From the NCBI RefSeq assembly GCF_026460985.1, contig NZ_JAPKNM010000076.1:1-55814 (forward strand): 55,814 nt of DNA, given 5' to 3'. Below are positions 1 through 8,635 of the stretch, piece by piece. The first letter of the stretch is position 1; the number at the start of each line of letters is the position of its first letter. Position numbers and translations under genes: made by a program. Source of the DNA: Sphingomonas sp. (GTDB lineage Bacteria; Pseudomonadota; Alphaproteobacteria; Sphingomonadales; Sphingomonadaceae). The notes under the pieces are model-generated. The model searched no databases. It was not told where the DNA came from and worked only from the letters and a program-made list of their open reading frames with translations.

Positions 1-307
1 GCAGGTCATGGTCGACCTGGGTGCGGAGGCGAATCTCGCCGGATTCAGCCTCACGCCCTCGCGCCAGGTGATGACCGGCGCGGCGCCGCCCAGGGGCTAT
101 GTCGCCGAGACGAGCAGCGACGGTACCAATTGGGAACCTGCGGCGACGGGAGAATTCTCCAATATTGCCTATGCCTTATCCACGCAGCGGATCGCCTTCG
201 CCAAAACGCGCCGCGCGCGGTTCCTGCGGTTGCGCTTTTCCGAGACGGCAGTGCCGGCGGCGAAGCTCGCTATCGCCGGCATAGGCGGGTTCATCGCGCT
301 GCCCTGA
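1..307 (+). CDS. C-terminal end of a probable GH29 alpha-L-fucosidase (partial)
   Basis: The reading frame is open from base 2, so only about the last 100 codons are present. The visible part looks like the end of an F5/8 type C (discoidin) jelly-roll domain: a VDLG strand, a YVAETSSDGTNW stretch and a closing RARFLRLRF strand. In bacteria such domains often end GH29 alpha-L-fucosidases and bind carbohydrate. The glycosylasparaginase gene downstream supports a glycosidase. The catalytic domain is outside the window, so the enzyme family is an inference; another glycoside hydrolase ending in this domain is possible. Confidence 0.55.
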   Translation, partial: QVMVDLGAEANLAGFSLTPSRQVMTGAAPPRGYVAETSSDGTNWEPAATGEFSNIAYALSTQRIAFAKTRRARFLRLRFSETAVPAAKLAIAGIGGFIALP

Positions 308-452
308 AGCCCCTCGGCGGCGGCTGCTCTCCCTAAGTCTCTGAATTAAATCGACGAACGGTGCCCGCCAAAGGCATCGGGCGCCGTCCGGGCTGTCGCA
401 ACAATGTTCCCGGCATGCGATCTGTAGGGAAACGATAGCACCAAAGTGATTT

Positions 453-480
453 TTGGTATTGAATTGATATTTCATATATG
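453..480 (+). promoter_or_regulatory. Possible promoter ahead of the glycosylasparaginase gene
   Basis: In the 237-bp gap after the first gene there is an AT-rich stretch with TTGGTA (453-458), a 16-base spacer and TATATG (475-480), about 65 bases upstream of the next start. It is the only AT-rich patch in the gap. Weak match; no experimental support. Confidence 0.3.
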
Positions 481-544
481 ACAACTTCATGGCGTTGCCG
501 ACGATCCGAACGACGGCGTCGACCGCGCGTGGGGAAGTAGAGCT

Positions 545-1549
545 GTGTCAATGAGGACGTCTCGCCGCGGGGCACTCGCGCTAGGGCTGGGCGGCGCCGC
601 TGCGGCTGCCGCGCGGCCGGCGCTGGCGCAGCCCGCACAGCGCGCCTTCCTCCTCTCGACCTGGGATTTCGGAGCGGCCGCCAACAATGCCGCTTATGCG
701 CGCTGGAAGGCGGGCGGCAGCCTGATCGACGCGCTCGAGGCCGGCGCGCAAGTGACCGAGGCGGACGCTTCCAACCATTCGGTCGGCCTGGGCGGCTATC
801 CCGATCGCGACGGCCATGTGACGCTCGATGCGATCATCATGGACGATCGCGGCCATGTCGGCGCGGTCGCCGCGCTCGAGGACATCCTCCACCCCATCTC
901 GGTCGCGCGGCGCGTGATGGAGAAGACCCCGCACACCATGCTGGTGGGGGAGGGCGCGCGCCAGTTCGCGCTCGAGCAGGGCTTCACCACTACCAAGTTG
1001 CTGACGCCCGAGTCCGAGGCCGCGTGGCGCGAATGGCTGAAGACCGCGCAGTACAAGCCGGTCGCGAATATCGAGAACCAGCGTGGGTCCGCGCTCGACC
1101 ATGACACGATCGGCATGCTCGCCTGCGATGCCCAGGGGCGGCTGGCGGGCGCGTGCACGACGTCGGGCATGGCGTTCAAGCTCCACGGCCGCGTCGGGGA
1201 TTCGCCCCAGGCGGGCTGCGGGCTGTTCGTCGAGGCCGGCGTCGGCGCCGCGACCGCGACGGGCGTGGGCGAGGAAGTCACGCGGATCGCCGGGACGGCG
1301 CGCGTGGTCGCGTCGATGCGCGCGGGCATGTCGCCGATGGCGGCATGCCGCGAGGCGGTGACGCATATCGCGAAGCTTCGCGGCGACGCGGTGAAGGATG
1401 CGCAGGTCGCGTTCCTCGCCGTCGACCGCGCCGGCCGGACGGGCGCCTTCGCGCTCCAGCCCGGCTTCACCTTTGCCGTGACCGACCAAGCGGGGGTCAC
1501 GCAAATCCGAGCTGCCGAGAGCCTAAAAGGGCCCGGCGGAACGAAGTGA
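545..1549 (+). CDS. Secreted N(4)-(beta-N-acetylglucosaminyl)-L-asparaginase (glycosylasparaginase)
   Basis: This Ntn hydrolase cleaves the GlcNAc-Asn bond that joins N-glycans to protein. The precursor has 334 aa and is expected to cut itself into two chains. The N-terminus carries a Tat-type signal (SRRGALALGLGG, then ARPALAQP), so export to the periplasm is likely. The autoproteolysis and nucleophile site is the HDT triplet at residues 186-188, where Thr188 becomes the new N-terminal nucleophile. It is followed by the family's TTSGMAFKLHGRVGDSP and GCGLFVE stretches, which shape the substrate pocket. The start used is GTG 545; ATG 551 would work equally well. It sits between a likely fucosidase and a TonB receptor, which fits stepwise removal of core fucose and then the innermost GlcNAc. 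Confidence 0.9.
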   Translation: MSMRTSRRGALALGLGGAAAAAARPALAQPAQRAFLLSTWDFGAAANNAAYARWKAGGSLIDALEAGAQVTEADASNHSVGLGGYPDRDGHVTLDAIIMDDRGHVGAVAALEDILHPISVARRVMEKTPHTMLVGEGARQFALEQGFTTTKLLTPESEAAWREWLKTAQYKPVANIENQRGSALDHDTIGMLACDAQGRLAGACTTSGMAFKLHGRVGDSPQAGCGLFVEAGVGAATATGVGEEVTRIAGTARVVASMRAGMSPMAACREAVTHIAKLRGDAVKDAQVAFLAVDRAGRTGAFALQPGFTFAVTDQAGVTQIRAAESLKGPGGTK

Positions 1550-1584
1550 TCGACAACAGATCAACGATCAAAGGGGTCTATGAA

Positions 1585-4500
1585 ATGTCACGTTTGAATC
1601 GACTGCTACTGAGCACGACCTGTTTCGCCAGCGTGCTCGCCGTGCCCGCAATGGCGCAGGACGCCGGCGACCAGCCCGTCACGACGGCGCAGGCCGACGA
1701 TGCCGGCCAGGCCGAGAGCGGCGACAGCGGCGACATCGTCGTCACCGGCAGCCGCATCCGGCGCCCGAACGCGACCGCCGCGGCGCCGATCACGTCGGTC
1801 ACGTCCGAGGCGATCCGCGCCCAGGCGGCGGTGAACATCGAGGAAGTGCTGAACCGCATCCCGCAGATCGCGCCGGACAGCCAGCAGAACTATCAGGATT
1901 CGGACGGCCGCCAGCGCATCAAGCTGCGCAACCTCGGCTTCGAGCGCACGCTGACCCTGATCGACGGCAAGCGCGTCGGCACGATGAACGGCGTCGACGC
2001 CAACATGATCCCCACGTCGCTGATCCAGCGCGTCGACGTGCTGACCGGCGGCGCTTCGGCCGTCTATGGTTCGGACGCGGTTGCCGGTGTCGTCAACTTC
2101 ATCATGAACAATGACTTCGAGGGCATCCAGCTCAACGCGAACTACAATTTCTACGCGCACCAGAACAAGGCGGGCCTCGTCTCGCAGGTCGCCAGCCAGT
2201 ACGGCTTCGCGCAGCCCAGCCGCGGCTTCGCGACCGACGGCGGCCGCGTCGACCTGTCGCTGACCGCGGGCACCAAGCTGTTCGACGACCGCTTCCACAT
2301 CTCGGGCTACGTCAACTATCGCAAGGCCGATCTCGTGCCCTTCGAGGCGCGCGAGACCTCGGGCTGCCAGCTGGTCGAGAACGTCAAGGACGGTCCGCTG
2401 AGCTGCAGCCTCTCGACCTACACCTATCACGGCTATGTGTCGCCGCGCACCGGCGCGAACAGCGGCAACCAATATGTGAACAATCCGAACGGCACCCGCA
2501 CCTTCATTCCCTATTCGAATGCGGTCGCGGCCAATCCCTATTCCGATTATTCCTTCCAGCGCGCGAACGAGCGCTGGAACGCCGGCGGCTTCGCGTCGTT
2601 CGAGATCTCCGACGCGGCGGAGCTCTATGCCAGCGCGATGTGGTTCCGCGACGAGTCGGCCAACGGCTTCCCGGCGCGGCTCTACAGCTACACCGCCTTC
2701 GGCTCGACGCCGTATCAGGTGAACTGCAACAATCCGTTCCTCTCCGCCTCGCAGGCGCAGGTGATCTGCGGCGCCGCCGCCGGCACCGGCACGATGGTGC
2801 CGATCGAACTGCGCTATCGCTTCAGCGGTGTGCCGGACCTCGAGGACCGCTATCTGAACAAGGGCCTGCGCATCACCGGCGGCATCCGCGGCGACTTCGC
2901 CGAGGGGTGGAGCTATGACGTCGGCGGCGTCTATGCGCGCAACCAGCAGGATTGGAGCTGGTCGTTCCCGGGCATCGACCGCGTCAACAACGCGCTCAAC
3001 GTCGTCAACGTGAACGGCGTGCCGACCTGCGCCTCGGGCACGGCCGACGGCTGCCTCCCGCTCGATCCGTTCAGCTCCTACTCGACCGTCAACAATTCGG
3101 CGGTGTTCAATTATCTGACGCGCGACAGCTACGGCACCGAGAGCACGATCAACAAGCTCTACAACGTCATCGCGACGGTGCAGGGCGACCTCGGCACCTA
3201 CGGGATCAAGAGCCCCTGGGCCGAGGAAGGCGTGGCGATCGCGCTCGGCGCGGAATATCGCGAGGACAAGCTCGAGAGCTTCGCCGACCAGCTGTGGCGC
3301 GACAATATGGGCGGCGCCGACCGGAGCCTTTCGCAGCATGTCTGGGAAACCAATGTCGAGCTCCAGGTGCCGATCGCGCAGCACAAGCCGTTCGCCGACC
3401 TGCTGCAGTTCAACGGCGCGTACCGCCTGTCGAAGTACAGCAGCAACCCCACCACCTTCTCGACCTGGAAGGCGGAAGCCCTGTGGGCGCCGATCCCGGA
3501 CATCACCTTCCGCGCGTCGATCAACCGCGCCCAGCGCGCGCCGACCGTGGTCGAGGCGTTCCAGGGCAGCAACACCAGCTACGGCCGGATCACGACGGCG
3601 TTCAACGACATCTGCGCCCCGACCATCACCGGGTCGACGATCGATCCGAACACCGGCCAGCAGATCCCGATCTACGGCGCGCCGGCCGCGTCGCGTGAAG
3701 TCTGCGCCGCCACCGGCCTTGCCGACAGTCTCTACGGCAGCGCCACCCTGCTCTGCCCGACCGATGTCGGCTGCACCTATCGCGCCGGCGGGTTCACCGT
3801 CGATCCGGAGACGGCCTATACCAAGACCTTCGGCATCGTCCTGAAGCCGCGGTTCCTGCCGGGCCTGGTCCTGTCGGTCGACCGCTTCCTGATCGATCTG
3901 AACGATTCGATCGGCTACAACGACTATAGCTACTTCTCGGAAGGCTGCCGCCTCACCGGCAGCGACTTCTTCTGCCAGATGTTCGTGCGCAATTCCGACG
4001 GCACGCTCTTCAGCAATCCGGACGGCAATCCGCAGACCGGCTTCATCCGTCAGGGCACGACCAACTATTATAAGAGCAAGTCGCACGGCTGGGACTTCCA
4101 GGCCCAATATGCCCTGCCGCTCGGCGCTGCCGGCCGGCTCGACTTCGACTTCTCGGGCTCGCTGACCACCATGGCCGGCGGCCAGGACTCGCCGATCCTG
4201 CTCGAGAAGAACTGCGTGGGCTATTATGGCGGCGCGGGCTGCGGCCAGTTCATTCCGAAATGGTCGCACGGCCTGCGCACCACCTACACCACGCAGGACC
4301 AGTTCTTCAGCGCGTCGCTGAACTGGCGCCACCTCGGGCCGCTCACCAACGTGTCGAACTCGGGCGAGGAGAGCCTGGGCTGGACGCCGGACGCCGTGCG
4401 CACGACGTTCTACCGGATCGGAGCCTATAACTATTTCGATCTCGCGCTGAACTTCCGCGTCGACAAGAGCTTCTCGTTCCGGATCGCGGCGAACAACATC

Positions 4501-4626
4501 CTCGACAAGACGCCGCCGATCCTGCCGAACTCGTACAATATCGGCCTGTCGCGCGCGAACACGATCTCCGCCCGCTACGACTCGCTCGGCCGGCAGATCG
4601 CGTTCGGGACGACGATCAACTTCTGA
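1585..4626 (+). CDS. TonB-dependent outer membrane receptor (SusC/CirA-like)
   Basis: A 1013-aa outer membrane receptor. It has a signal peptide ending AVPAMAQ (about residue 25), an acidic linker, the DIVVTGSRIRRPN motif typical of sphingomonad and Caulobacter receptors, a plug domain (NIEEVLNRIPQ, IDGKRVG, VDVLTGGASAVYGSDAVAGVVNFI) and a long beta-barrel ending in FGTTINF with the terminal Phe expected for outer-membrane insertion. The start is ATG 1585, with AAAGGGG about nine bases upstream, 36 bases after the glycosylasparaginase stop. The open frame runs further upstream, but that part overlaps the previous gene in another frame. Substrate is unknown; by context it probably takes up glycans, glycopeptides or glycosylated asparagine. 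Confidence 0.9.
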   Translation: MSRLNRLLLSTTCFASVLAVPAMAQDAGDQPVTTAQADDAGQAESGDSGDIVVTGSRIRRPNATAAAPITSVTSEAIRAQAAVNIEEVLNRIPQIAPDSQQNYQDSDGRQRIKLRNLGFERTLTLIDGKRVGTMNGVDANMIPTSLIQRVDVLTGGASAVYGSDAVAGVVNFIMNNDFEGIQLNANYNFYAHQNKAGLVSQVASQYGFAQPSRGFATDGGRVDLSLTAGTKLFDDRFHISGYVNYRKADLVPFEARETSGCQLVENVKDGPLSCSLSTYTYHGYVSPRTGANSGNQYVNNPNGTRTFIPYSNAVAANPYSDYSFQRANERWNAGGFASFEISDAAELYASAMWFRDESANGFPARLYSYTAFGSTPYQVNCNNPFLSASQAQVICGAAAGTGTMVPIELRYRFSGVPDLEDRYLNKGLRITGGIRGDFAEGWSYDVGGVYARNQQDWSWSFPGIDRVNNALNVVNVNGVPTCASGTADGCLPLDPFSSYSTVNNSAVFNYLTRDSYGTESTINKLYNVIATVQGDLGTYGIKSPWAEEGVAIALGAEYREDKLESFADQLWRDNMGGADRSLSQHVWETNVELQVPIAQHKPFADLLQFNGAYRLSKYSSNPTTFSTWKAEALWAPIPDITFRASINRAQRAPTVVEAFQGSNTSYGRITTAFNDICAPTITGSTIDPNTGQQIPIYGAPAASREVCAATGLADSLYGSATLLCPTDVGCTYRAGGFTVDPETAYTKTFGIVLKPRFLPGLVLSVDRFLIDLNDSIGYNDYSYFSEGCRLTGSDFFCQMFVRNSDGTLFSNPDGNPQTGFIRQGTTNYYKSKSHGWDFQAQYALPLGAAGRLDFDFSGSLTTMAGGQDSPILLEKNCVGYYGGAGCGQFIPKWSHGLRTTYTTQDQFFSASLNWRHLGPLTNVSNSGEESLGWTPDAVRTTFYRIGAYNYFDLALNFRVDKSFSFRIAANNILDKTPPILPNSYNIGLSRANTISARYDSLGRQIAFGTTINF

Positions 4627-4663
4627 GCCCCCCGACCCCGGTCCCCCCCGGGGTCACCCAGAT

Positions 4664-4698
4664 GGGCCCGCCTTTCCCTCGAGGCGGGCCCATTTTTT
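4664..4698 (+). terminator. Rho-independent terminator of the TonB receptor gene
   Basis: A perfect 10-bp stem, GGGCCCGCCT / AGGCGGGCCC with an 8-base loop, is followed by A and six T. It lies 37 bases after the receptor stop codon. Confidence 0.9.
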
Positions 4699-4715
4699 GT
4701 CTGCATTCCTTCGTC

Positions 4716-4736
4716 ACCCCGGACTTGTTCCGGGGT
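4716..4736. repeat. REP-like palindrome
   Basis: ACCCCGGA-cttgt-TCCGGGGT, an 8-bp perfect palindrome with flanking GTC/GAC-type bases. The same family recurs as ACCCCGGC/GCCGGGGT at 19942-19963 and ATCCCGGC/GCCGGGAT at 19836-19855. Confidence 0.7.
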
Positions 4737-4793
4737 CCACTTGGCCTCGCCTGCTGAACCAGGGCCTCTTATCCCGTCCTTGCCTCCCGGTGG

Positions 4794-4856
4794 ATCCCGG
4801 ACAGCTCAATTTTCTACCCAAATCAAAGATTTGGAGAAAATTGAGCTGTCCGGGAT
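4794..4856. repeat. Long near-perfect hairpin between converging genes
   Basis: A 22-bp perfect inverted repeat (4794-4815 against 4835-4856) encloses a second 7-bp stem (CCAAATC/GATTTGG, loop AAA). The whole 63-base unit folds into one rod with only two unpaired bases inside. It lies between the convergent TonB receptor and tmk genes, so it could act as a two-way terminator or be a small repeat element. Confidence 0.75.
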
Positions 4857-4876
4857 GACGGTAATCGAGTGCGGAC

Positions 4877-5527
4877 CTAGCTCCGCCGCCTGTGCCAATC
4901 CTCGACCGCGTCGATCACGCGCCGGCGGACCTGCTCGGGATCGCCGGTGGCGTCGACGACGACGTGGCGCTGCGGGTCGGCGGACGCCTGGTCGAGATAG
5001 GACTGGCGGATGCGGCGGTGGAATTCGAGGTCGAGGGTCTCGAACCGCCCCTCGTCGACCGCGGACGCACTGAGCCGCCCCTTGCTGCGCGCCAGGCCGA
5101 TCCGGGGATCCAGGTCGAGCACGATCACGAGATCGGGCCAGATATCGCCCACCGCGACGCGATGGAGGAGGCGGATGAAGTCCTCCGGAACGCCTCTCCC
5201 GGCACCCTGATAGGCGATGGTGGAGCCGACATACCGATCGGAAACCACCGAGCTTCCGCTCGCGAGAGCGGGAAGGATGACGCGCCTGACGTGCTCGACC
5301 CGTGCGGCGGTCATCAGGAGCAACTCAGAATGCTGGTCCCAGGCATCGTCGGCGCCCGACAGGATGAGCGAGCGGATCTTCTCGCCCTGGGGCGTCCCGC
5401 CGGGCTCGCGGGTCATGATCGCGGGGCGGCCCGTGCTGTTCAGATGCTCGACGAGGTGGCTGACCACGCTCGTCTTGCCGCAGCCGTCGACGCCTTCGAT
5501 CGCATAGAAGCGGGCGGGTTCATCCAT
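4877..5527 (-). CDS. tmk: Thymidylate kinase
   Basis: dTMP kinase, 216 aa, the usual family length. It phosphorylates dTMP to dTDP for DNA synthesis. The P-loop is [10 protein letters not shown] at residues 11-20, followed by [12 protein letters not shown], which contacts substrate, and the DRY motif at residues 97-99 ([10 protein letters not shown]). A LID region with several Arg follows near [17 protein letters not shown]. It is last in a run of minus-strand genes, 133 bases after the GGDEF-EAL gene, and has no functional link to flagella. Many alphaproteobacteria carry tmk next to holB or dacC, so this could be a second or relocated copy. Confidence 0.85.
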   Translation of the reverse strand: MDEPARFYAIEGVDGCGKTSVVSHLVEHLNSTGRPAIMTREPGGTPQGEKIRSLILSGADDAWDQHSELLLMTAARVEHVRRVILPALASGSSVVSDRYVGSTIAYQGAGRGVPEDFIRLLHRVAVGDIWPDLVIVLDLDPRIGLARSKGRLSASAVDEGRFETLDLEFHRRIRQSYLDQASADPQRHVVVDATGDPEQVRRRVIDAVEDWHRRRS

Positions 5528-5660
5528 GACGACACGTCCTATCCGGCGAAGCGCCGGTCGGCCGGCTCGTCACGGCGAAACAGCCGACACCCTCGATTGC
5601 GACGCTCTTGCCCATGGCCTCAGCCTTAGCACGGGCGGAGGCGATGTCACGGCATGGCGA

Positions 5661-7271
5661 TCAGGTGCCGTAGCGCGCGCCCGCGTCGCCGGGCGCGTGG
5701 TCGCCATCGGTGGCGGCGACAGGCTCCCCGAGATGCGCGTCGTGCGCCATCGCGAGCGCCGTCTCCGCCTCGACCGGCTGGCTGTAGAGGAAGCCCTGGC
5801 CGTATTCGCAGCCGAGGCCGGCGAGCAGCTCGGCGCTTTCGCCCGATTCGACGCCCTCGGCGGTGACGGGCAGGCCGAGGCCCTCGCTGAGGCTCAGGAT
5901 CGCGCGGACGATCTGGCCATTGTCGTCGGCGCGCATGTTCTGGACGAAGGCGCGGTCGATCTTGATCCGGTTGAACTGGAGCTCGCGCAGATGCTTGAGG
6001 CTCGCATAGCCGGTGCCGAAATCGTCGAGCGCGATCTGGATGCCGGCGCTCTTGAGCGAGAGCAGGATGGCGCGGGCCGCCTCGATGTCCTGCACCAGCC
6101 GGTTCTCGGTGATCTCGACGATCAGGCGCCCGGCCGGGAAGCCGGTGGTGCACAGAACCTGCAGGATGCGCTCGGGGAGCCAGGCGTCGTTGAGCTGGAG
6201 CGGGGAGATGTTGACCGACAGGGTCAGGTGCTGCGGCCACATCCGCGCCTCGGTGCAGGCGCGCCGCAGTACGGCGAAGCCGAGGTCCTGGATCATGCCC
6301 GCATCTTCGGCGATCGGGATGAACACGTTCGGCGCGATCAGCCCGCGCGTCGGGTGGCGCCAGCGGGCGAGCGCCTCGAACCCGACGACCTCGCCGCCGG
6401 TGAGTGTCACGATCGGCTGGAACCAGGGGACGAACTCGCCGCGATGGATGCCGGCGTGCATGTCCAGCTCGAGCTGGGCGCGCTCGCGCATCTCCGCCTC
6501 CATCTCGGGAACGAAGCGGCACCAGGTCGAACGGCCCGAACGCTTGGCGCGGGACATCGCGAAATCGGCGTCGCGCAGCATCGCCTCCGCGCTCGACGTG
6601 CCGGAGGGGCAGGTGACGAGGCCGACCGAGGCGCTGATCTCGGCGAGCCCGCCGCGCAGCTGGACCGGCCGGGCGACCGCGGCGAGGATCGCCTCGGCGA
6701 TTTCGGCCGGCAGTTCGGCTTCCGGCGGGTGGACGAGCACGCAGGCGAATTCGTCGCCACCCATCCGCGCGACCAGCCCCGCGTCGCCGACCAGCAAGGC
6801 GAGACGATCGGCGATGGTGCGCAGCATCGCGTCGCCGCCGCCATGCCCATAGGTGTCGTTGATCGGCTTGAAGCGATCGAGATCGAACATGAGGACGCTG
6901 AGCTCGGTTTCAGGCGCGCCGTGGCGGATCTGCGCGTCGAGATGCGCGATCAGCGTCCGGCGATTGGCGAGGCCGGTGAGCGCGTCGTGCCGCGCCAGCT
7001 GGTTCGCTTCCCGCTCCGCGTGCCGCCGCAGCCGCAGTTCGCGCCGGAGTATGCGGGTGCGGCAGACGAGGAGGCCCATCGACAGCAGGCCGGCGAGGAA
7101 GAAGGCGGGAACGATTTCGTCGAGCTGCCACGCCTCATAGGGATGGACCAGGGCACGGATGCGCTCGCTCAGATCGAACACGACGGCGAGCGCGAGCATC
7201 GCCGCCACAGGAACGCCGATGATCAGGTAATCGCGATAGCCGACAAACAACCGACGCAGCCGGCTACCCAT
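5661..7271 (-). CDS. Membrane GGDEF-EAL protein (cyclic-di-GMP turnover)
   Basis: 536 aa. Two N-terminal hydrophobic segments (about residues 14-34 and 54-70) anchor it in the inner membrane. A GGDEF domain follows with an intact RMGGDEF at about 171-175, then an EAL domain with EALARW at about 299, VEITENRLV, DDFGTGYASL and AEGVES. Both active-site signatures are complete, so it could make or degrade c-di-GMP. No RxxD inhibitory site is visible before GGDEF (the position reads GDAG). The start is ATG 7271 because AGGAGG lies six bases upstream; an in-frame TTG at 7277 is less likely. Its position beside flagellar genes suggests a role in the motile-to-sessile switch (inference). Confidence 0.9.
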   Translation of the reverse strand: MGSRLRRLFVGYRDYLIIGVPVAAMLALAVVFDLSERIRALVHPYEAWQLDEIVPAFFLAGLLSMGLLVCRTRILRRELRLRRHAEREANQLARHDALTGLANRRTLIAHLDAQIRHGAPETELSVLMFDLDRFKPINDTYGHGGGDAMLRTIADRLALLVGDAGLVARMGGDEFACVLVHPPEAELPAEIAEAILAAVARPVQLRGGLAEISASVGLVTCPSGTSSAEAMLRDADFAMSRAKRSGRSTWCRFVPEMEAEMRERAQLELDMHAGIHRGEFVPWFQPIVTLTGGEVVGFEALARWRHPTRGLIAPNVFIPIAEDAGMIQDLGFAVLRRACTEARMWPQHLTLSVNISPLQLNDAWLPERILQVLCTTGFPAGRLIVEITENRLVQDIEAARAILLSLKSAGIQIALDDFGTGYASLKHLRELQFNRIKIDRAFVQNMRADDNGQIVRAILSLSEGLGLPVTAEGVESGESAELLAGLGCEYGQGFLYSQPVEAETALAMAHDAHLGEPVAATDGDHAPGDAGARYGT

Positions 7272-7308
7272 GGCCAACCTCCTGCGGCCGGATGCCGCCT
7301 CATCTCCT

Positions 7309-7315
7309 TATAGGA
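7309..7315 (-). promoter_or_regulatory. CCTATAA element upstream of the GGDEF-EAL gene
   Basis: The minus strand reads CCTATAAGGAG inside a near-palindrome (ATCTCCTTATAGGAGAT), 37 bases upstream of the start. It is one of a set of such elements upstream of transcription units in this cluster; no -35 is visible. Confidence 0.4.
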
Positions 7316-7353
7316 GATTTGCTTACCAGATCGCTTCCCAGGGAAAGCCCGGG

Positions 7354-8505
7354 TCAGGGAAAGATCGCGCCGATCACCGCGGCGAGGCGCGCCGGATCGC
7401 AATCGTCGAGCCCGATCTCCCTCTCCGGATTGCTGCTATAGCCTATCATCCGCCCGTCGCGATCGGACCCGACCGACAGCAGCCGCCAGCCGGCCTCCTC
7501 GCGCAGCGCGGCGATGCCGCCGGGGGAGGGGAAGCGCTCGGGATCGACGATCACCACCGCCTGGCCGGGCAGCCCGCCGCCGAGCGTGGCGCGGCAGACC
7601 TTGAGCCCGAACGCGCGCGGCCCGGCGGCATGCGGCGCCTCGACCTTCTCGGCGGTCGGCGCGTCGGCGATCAGTCCGTGGGGCAGCGGCGCGCCGAGCA
7701 CGGGCACGAGGCGGACCGACGCGGCGCCGGGCGCCAGCGGGATCGCCGCCACGACCGCGAGGGTTTCGGTGGGTGCGGGTGCGGGTGCGGATGCGGGCGC
7801 CGGCACGGGCACGGGCGCGGCGAGCGACGCGGCGAGCTCGGCGATGCGCGCGCGGCTCCGCTCGTGCCGCAGCGCGGGGTTGGCGACGTTGCCGATGAAG
7901 CCGTCGAGTGCGCCGGCCGCGTGCAGCGCCGCGACATGCCCGCGCAGCTCGGTCTCGTTGGGGACCTTGAAGAGCTGGAGCAGCGCGTTCCGGGCGGCGG
8001 CGCCCCAGCGATCGAAGGTCTTCTGCGCGTTCTCGATGCGCGAGAGATTGACCGGCGGAAGCCCGTAGTCGCGCTCGATCGCCGCTATGGTGAGCGCGGG
8101 GTCGCCGGTGCGGCGGGCGCGCAGCGCGGCGCCGAGCAGCACCGCGAAACGCTCTTCCTCCAAATCGGCAGGTGTGTCGTCGATGAACGGCGCGGCCCAT
8201 TTGGCGATGTCGAAACCCGGTGCGTCCATGTCGAGCAGGAGGCCAGCGGGCGCGATCCCCAGGGCGTCGGCGATGCGGCGCAGTTCGTCGGGGCGCGGGA
8301 CGACTTCGCCGCGCTCGATCTTCGACAGGCGGATGTACGGGATCTCGGGAATGCGCGAGGCGAGGCGGAGCAGCCTGGCATGGCCGGCGGCATGGCGTTG
8401 CTCGCGGATGCGATTGGGGAAGACGAAGCAGCGGTACAGGTCGACCGGTACGTCACCGGCCGCCGCATGGGCACCGCCCTGCCGCTTCCCATTCCCCTTT
8501 GCCAT
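7354..8505 (-). CDS. XRE-family regulator with two HTH-like modules and an S24-like C-terminus
   Basis: 383 aa. Residues about 25-95 resemble a Cro/CI-type HTH (IRLSKIERGEVVPRPDELRRIADALGI). A second similar module follows at about 120-175 (VNLSRIENAQKTFDRWG). After an Ala/Pro-rich linker (about 230-260) the C-terminus (FGLKVCRATLGGGLPGQAVVIVDPE and later) has the look of the LexA/CI S24 fold, but I see no Ser/Lys catalytic pair. The start ATG has GGAGGGA upstream. Three phased repeats lie 80-130 bases upstream and may be its own operator. It lies between the sigma factor and the GGDEF-EAL gene. Target genes are unknown; control of motility is a guess from position. Confidence 0.6.
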   Translation of the reverse strand: MAKGNGKRQGGAHAAAGDVPVDLYRCFVFPNRIREQRHAAGHARLLRLASRIPEIPYIRLSKIERGEVVPRPDELRRIADALGIAPAGLLLDMDAPGFDIAKWAAPFIDDTPADLEEERFAVLLGAALRARRTGDPALTIAAIERDYGLPPVNLSRIENAQKTFDRWGAAARNALLQLFKVPNETELRGHVAALHAAGALDGFIGNVANPALRHERSRARIAELAASLAAPVPVPAPASAPAPAPTETLAVVAAIPLAPGAASVRLVPVLGAPLPHGLIADAPTAEKVEAPHAAGPRAFGLKVCRATLGGGLPGQAVVIVDPERFPSPGGIAALREEAGWRLLSVGSDRDGRMIGYSSNPEREIGLDDCDPARLAAVIGAIFP

Positions 8506-8586
8506 CTAGTCCCTCCGCGGACTGATGCCGCTTTGGACCTATTCTGAAGCGTTTCAAGAATAATGCAAGGTTAACGGCGCCTTCCA

Positions 8587-8635
8587 TAGTGGAATGCACG
8601 TCCCGTCCTAATGGAATGCGTGTCTCTTTTAGTGG
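8587..8635. promoter_or_regulatory. Three phased TARTGG repeats: likely operator
   Basis: TAGTGGAATGCACG (8587), TAATGGAATGCGTG (8609) and TAGTGGAGAGAGCG (8630) start 22 and 21 bp apart, about two helical turns. The first is also part of the palindrome TTCCATAGTGGAA (8583-8595). The array lies upstream of the XRE regulator gene and touches the 3' end of the preceding gene. Confidence 0.55.

Noticed and set aside
1153..1584. N-terminal extension of the TonB receptor frame
   Set aside because: It overlaps the glycosylasparaginase gene in another frame and would place the signal peptide inside the protein.
1606..4332. 908-aa open frame on the minus strand opposite the TonB receptor
   Set aside because: Shadow frame caused by high GC; its protein is Arg/Ala-rich with no domain, and the plus-strand gene is certain.
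5661..7271. GGDEF-EAL protein as catalytically dead
   Set aside because: GGDEF, EALARW and DDFGTG motifs are all intact; only the RxxD feedback site is absent.
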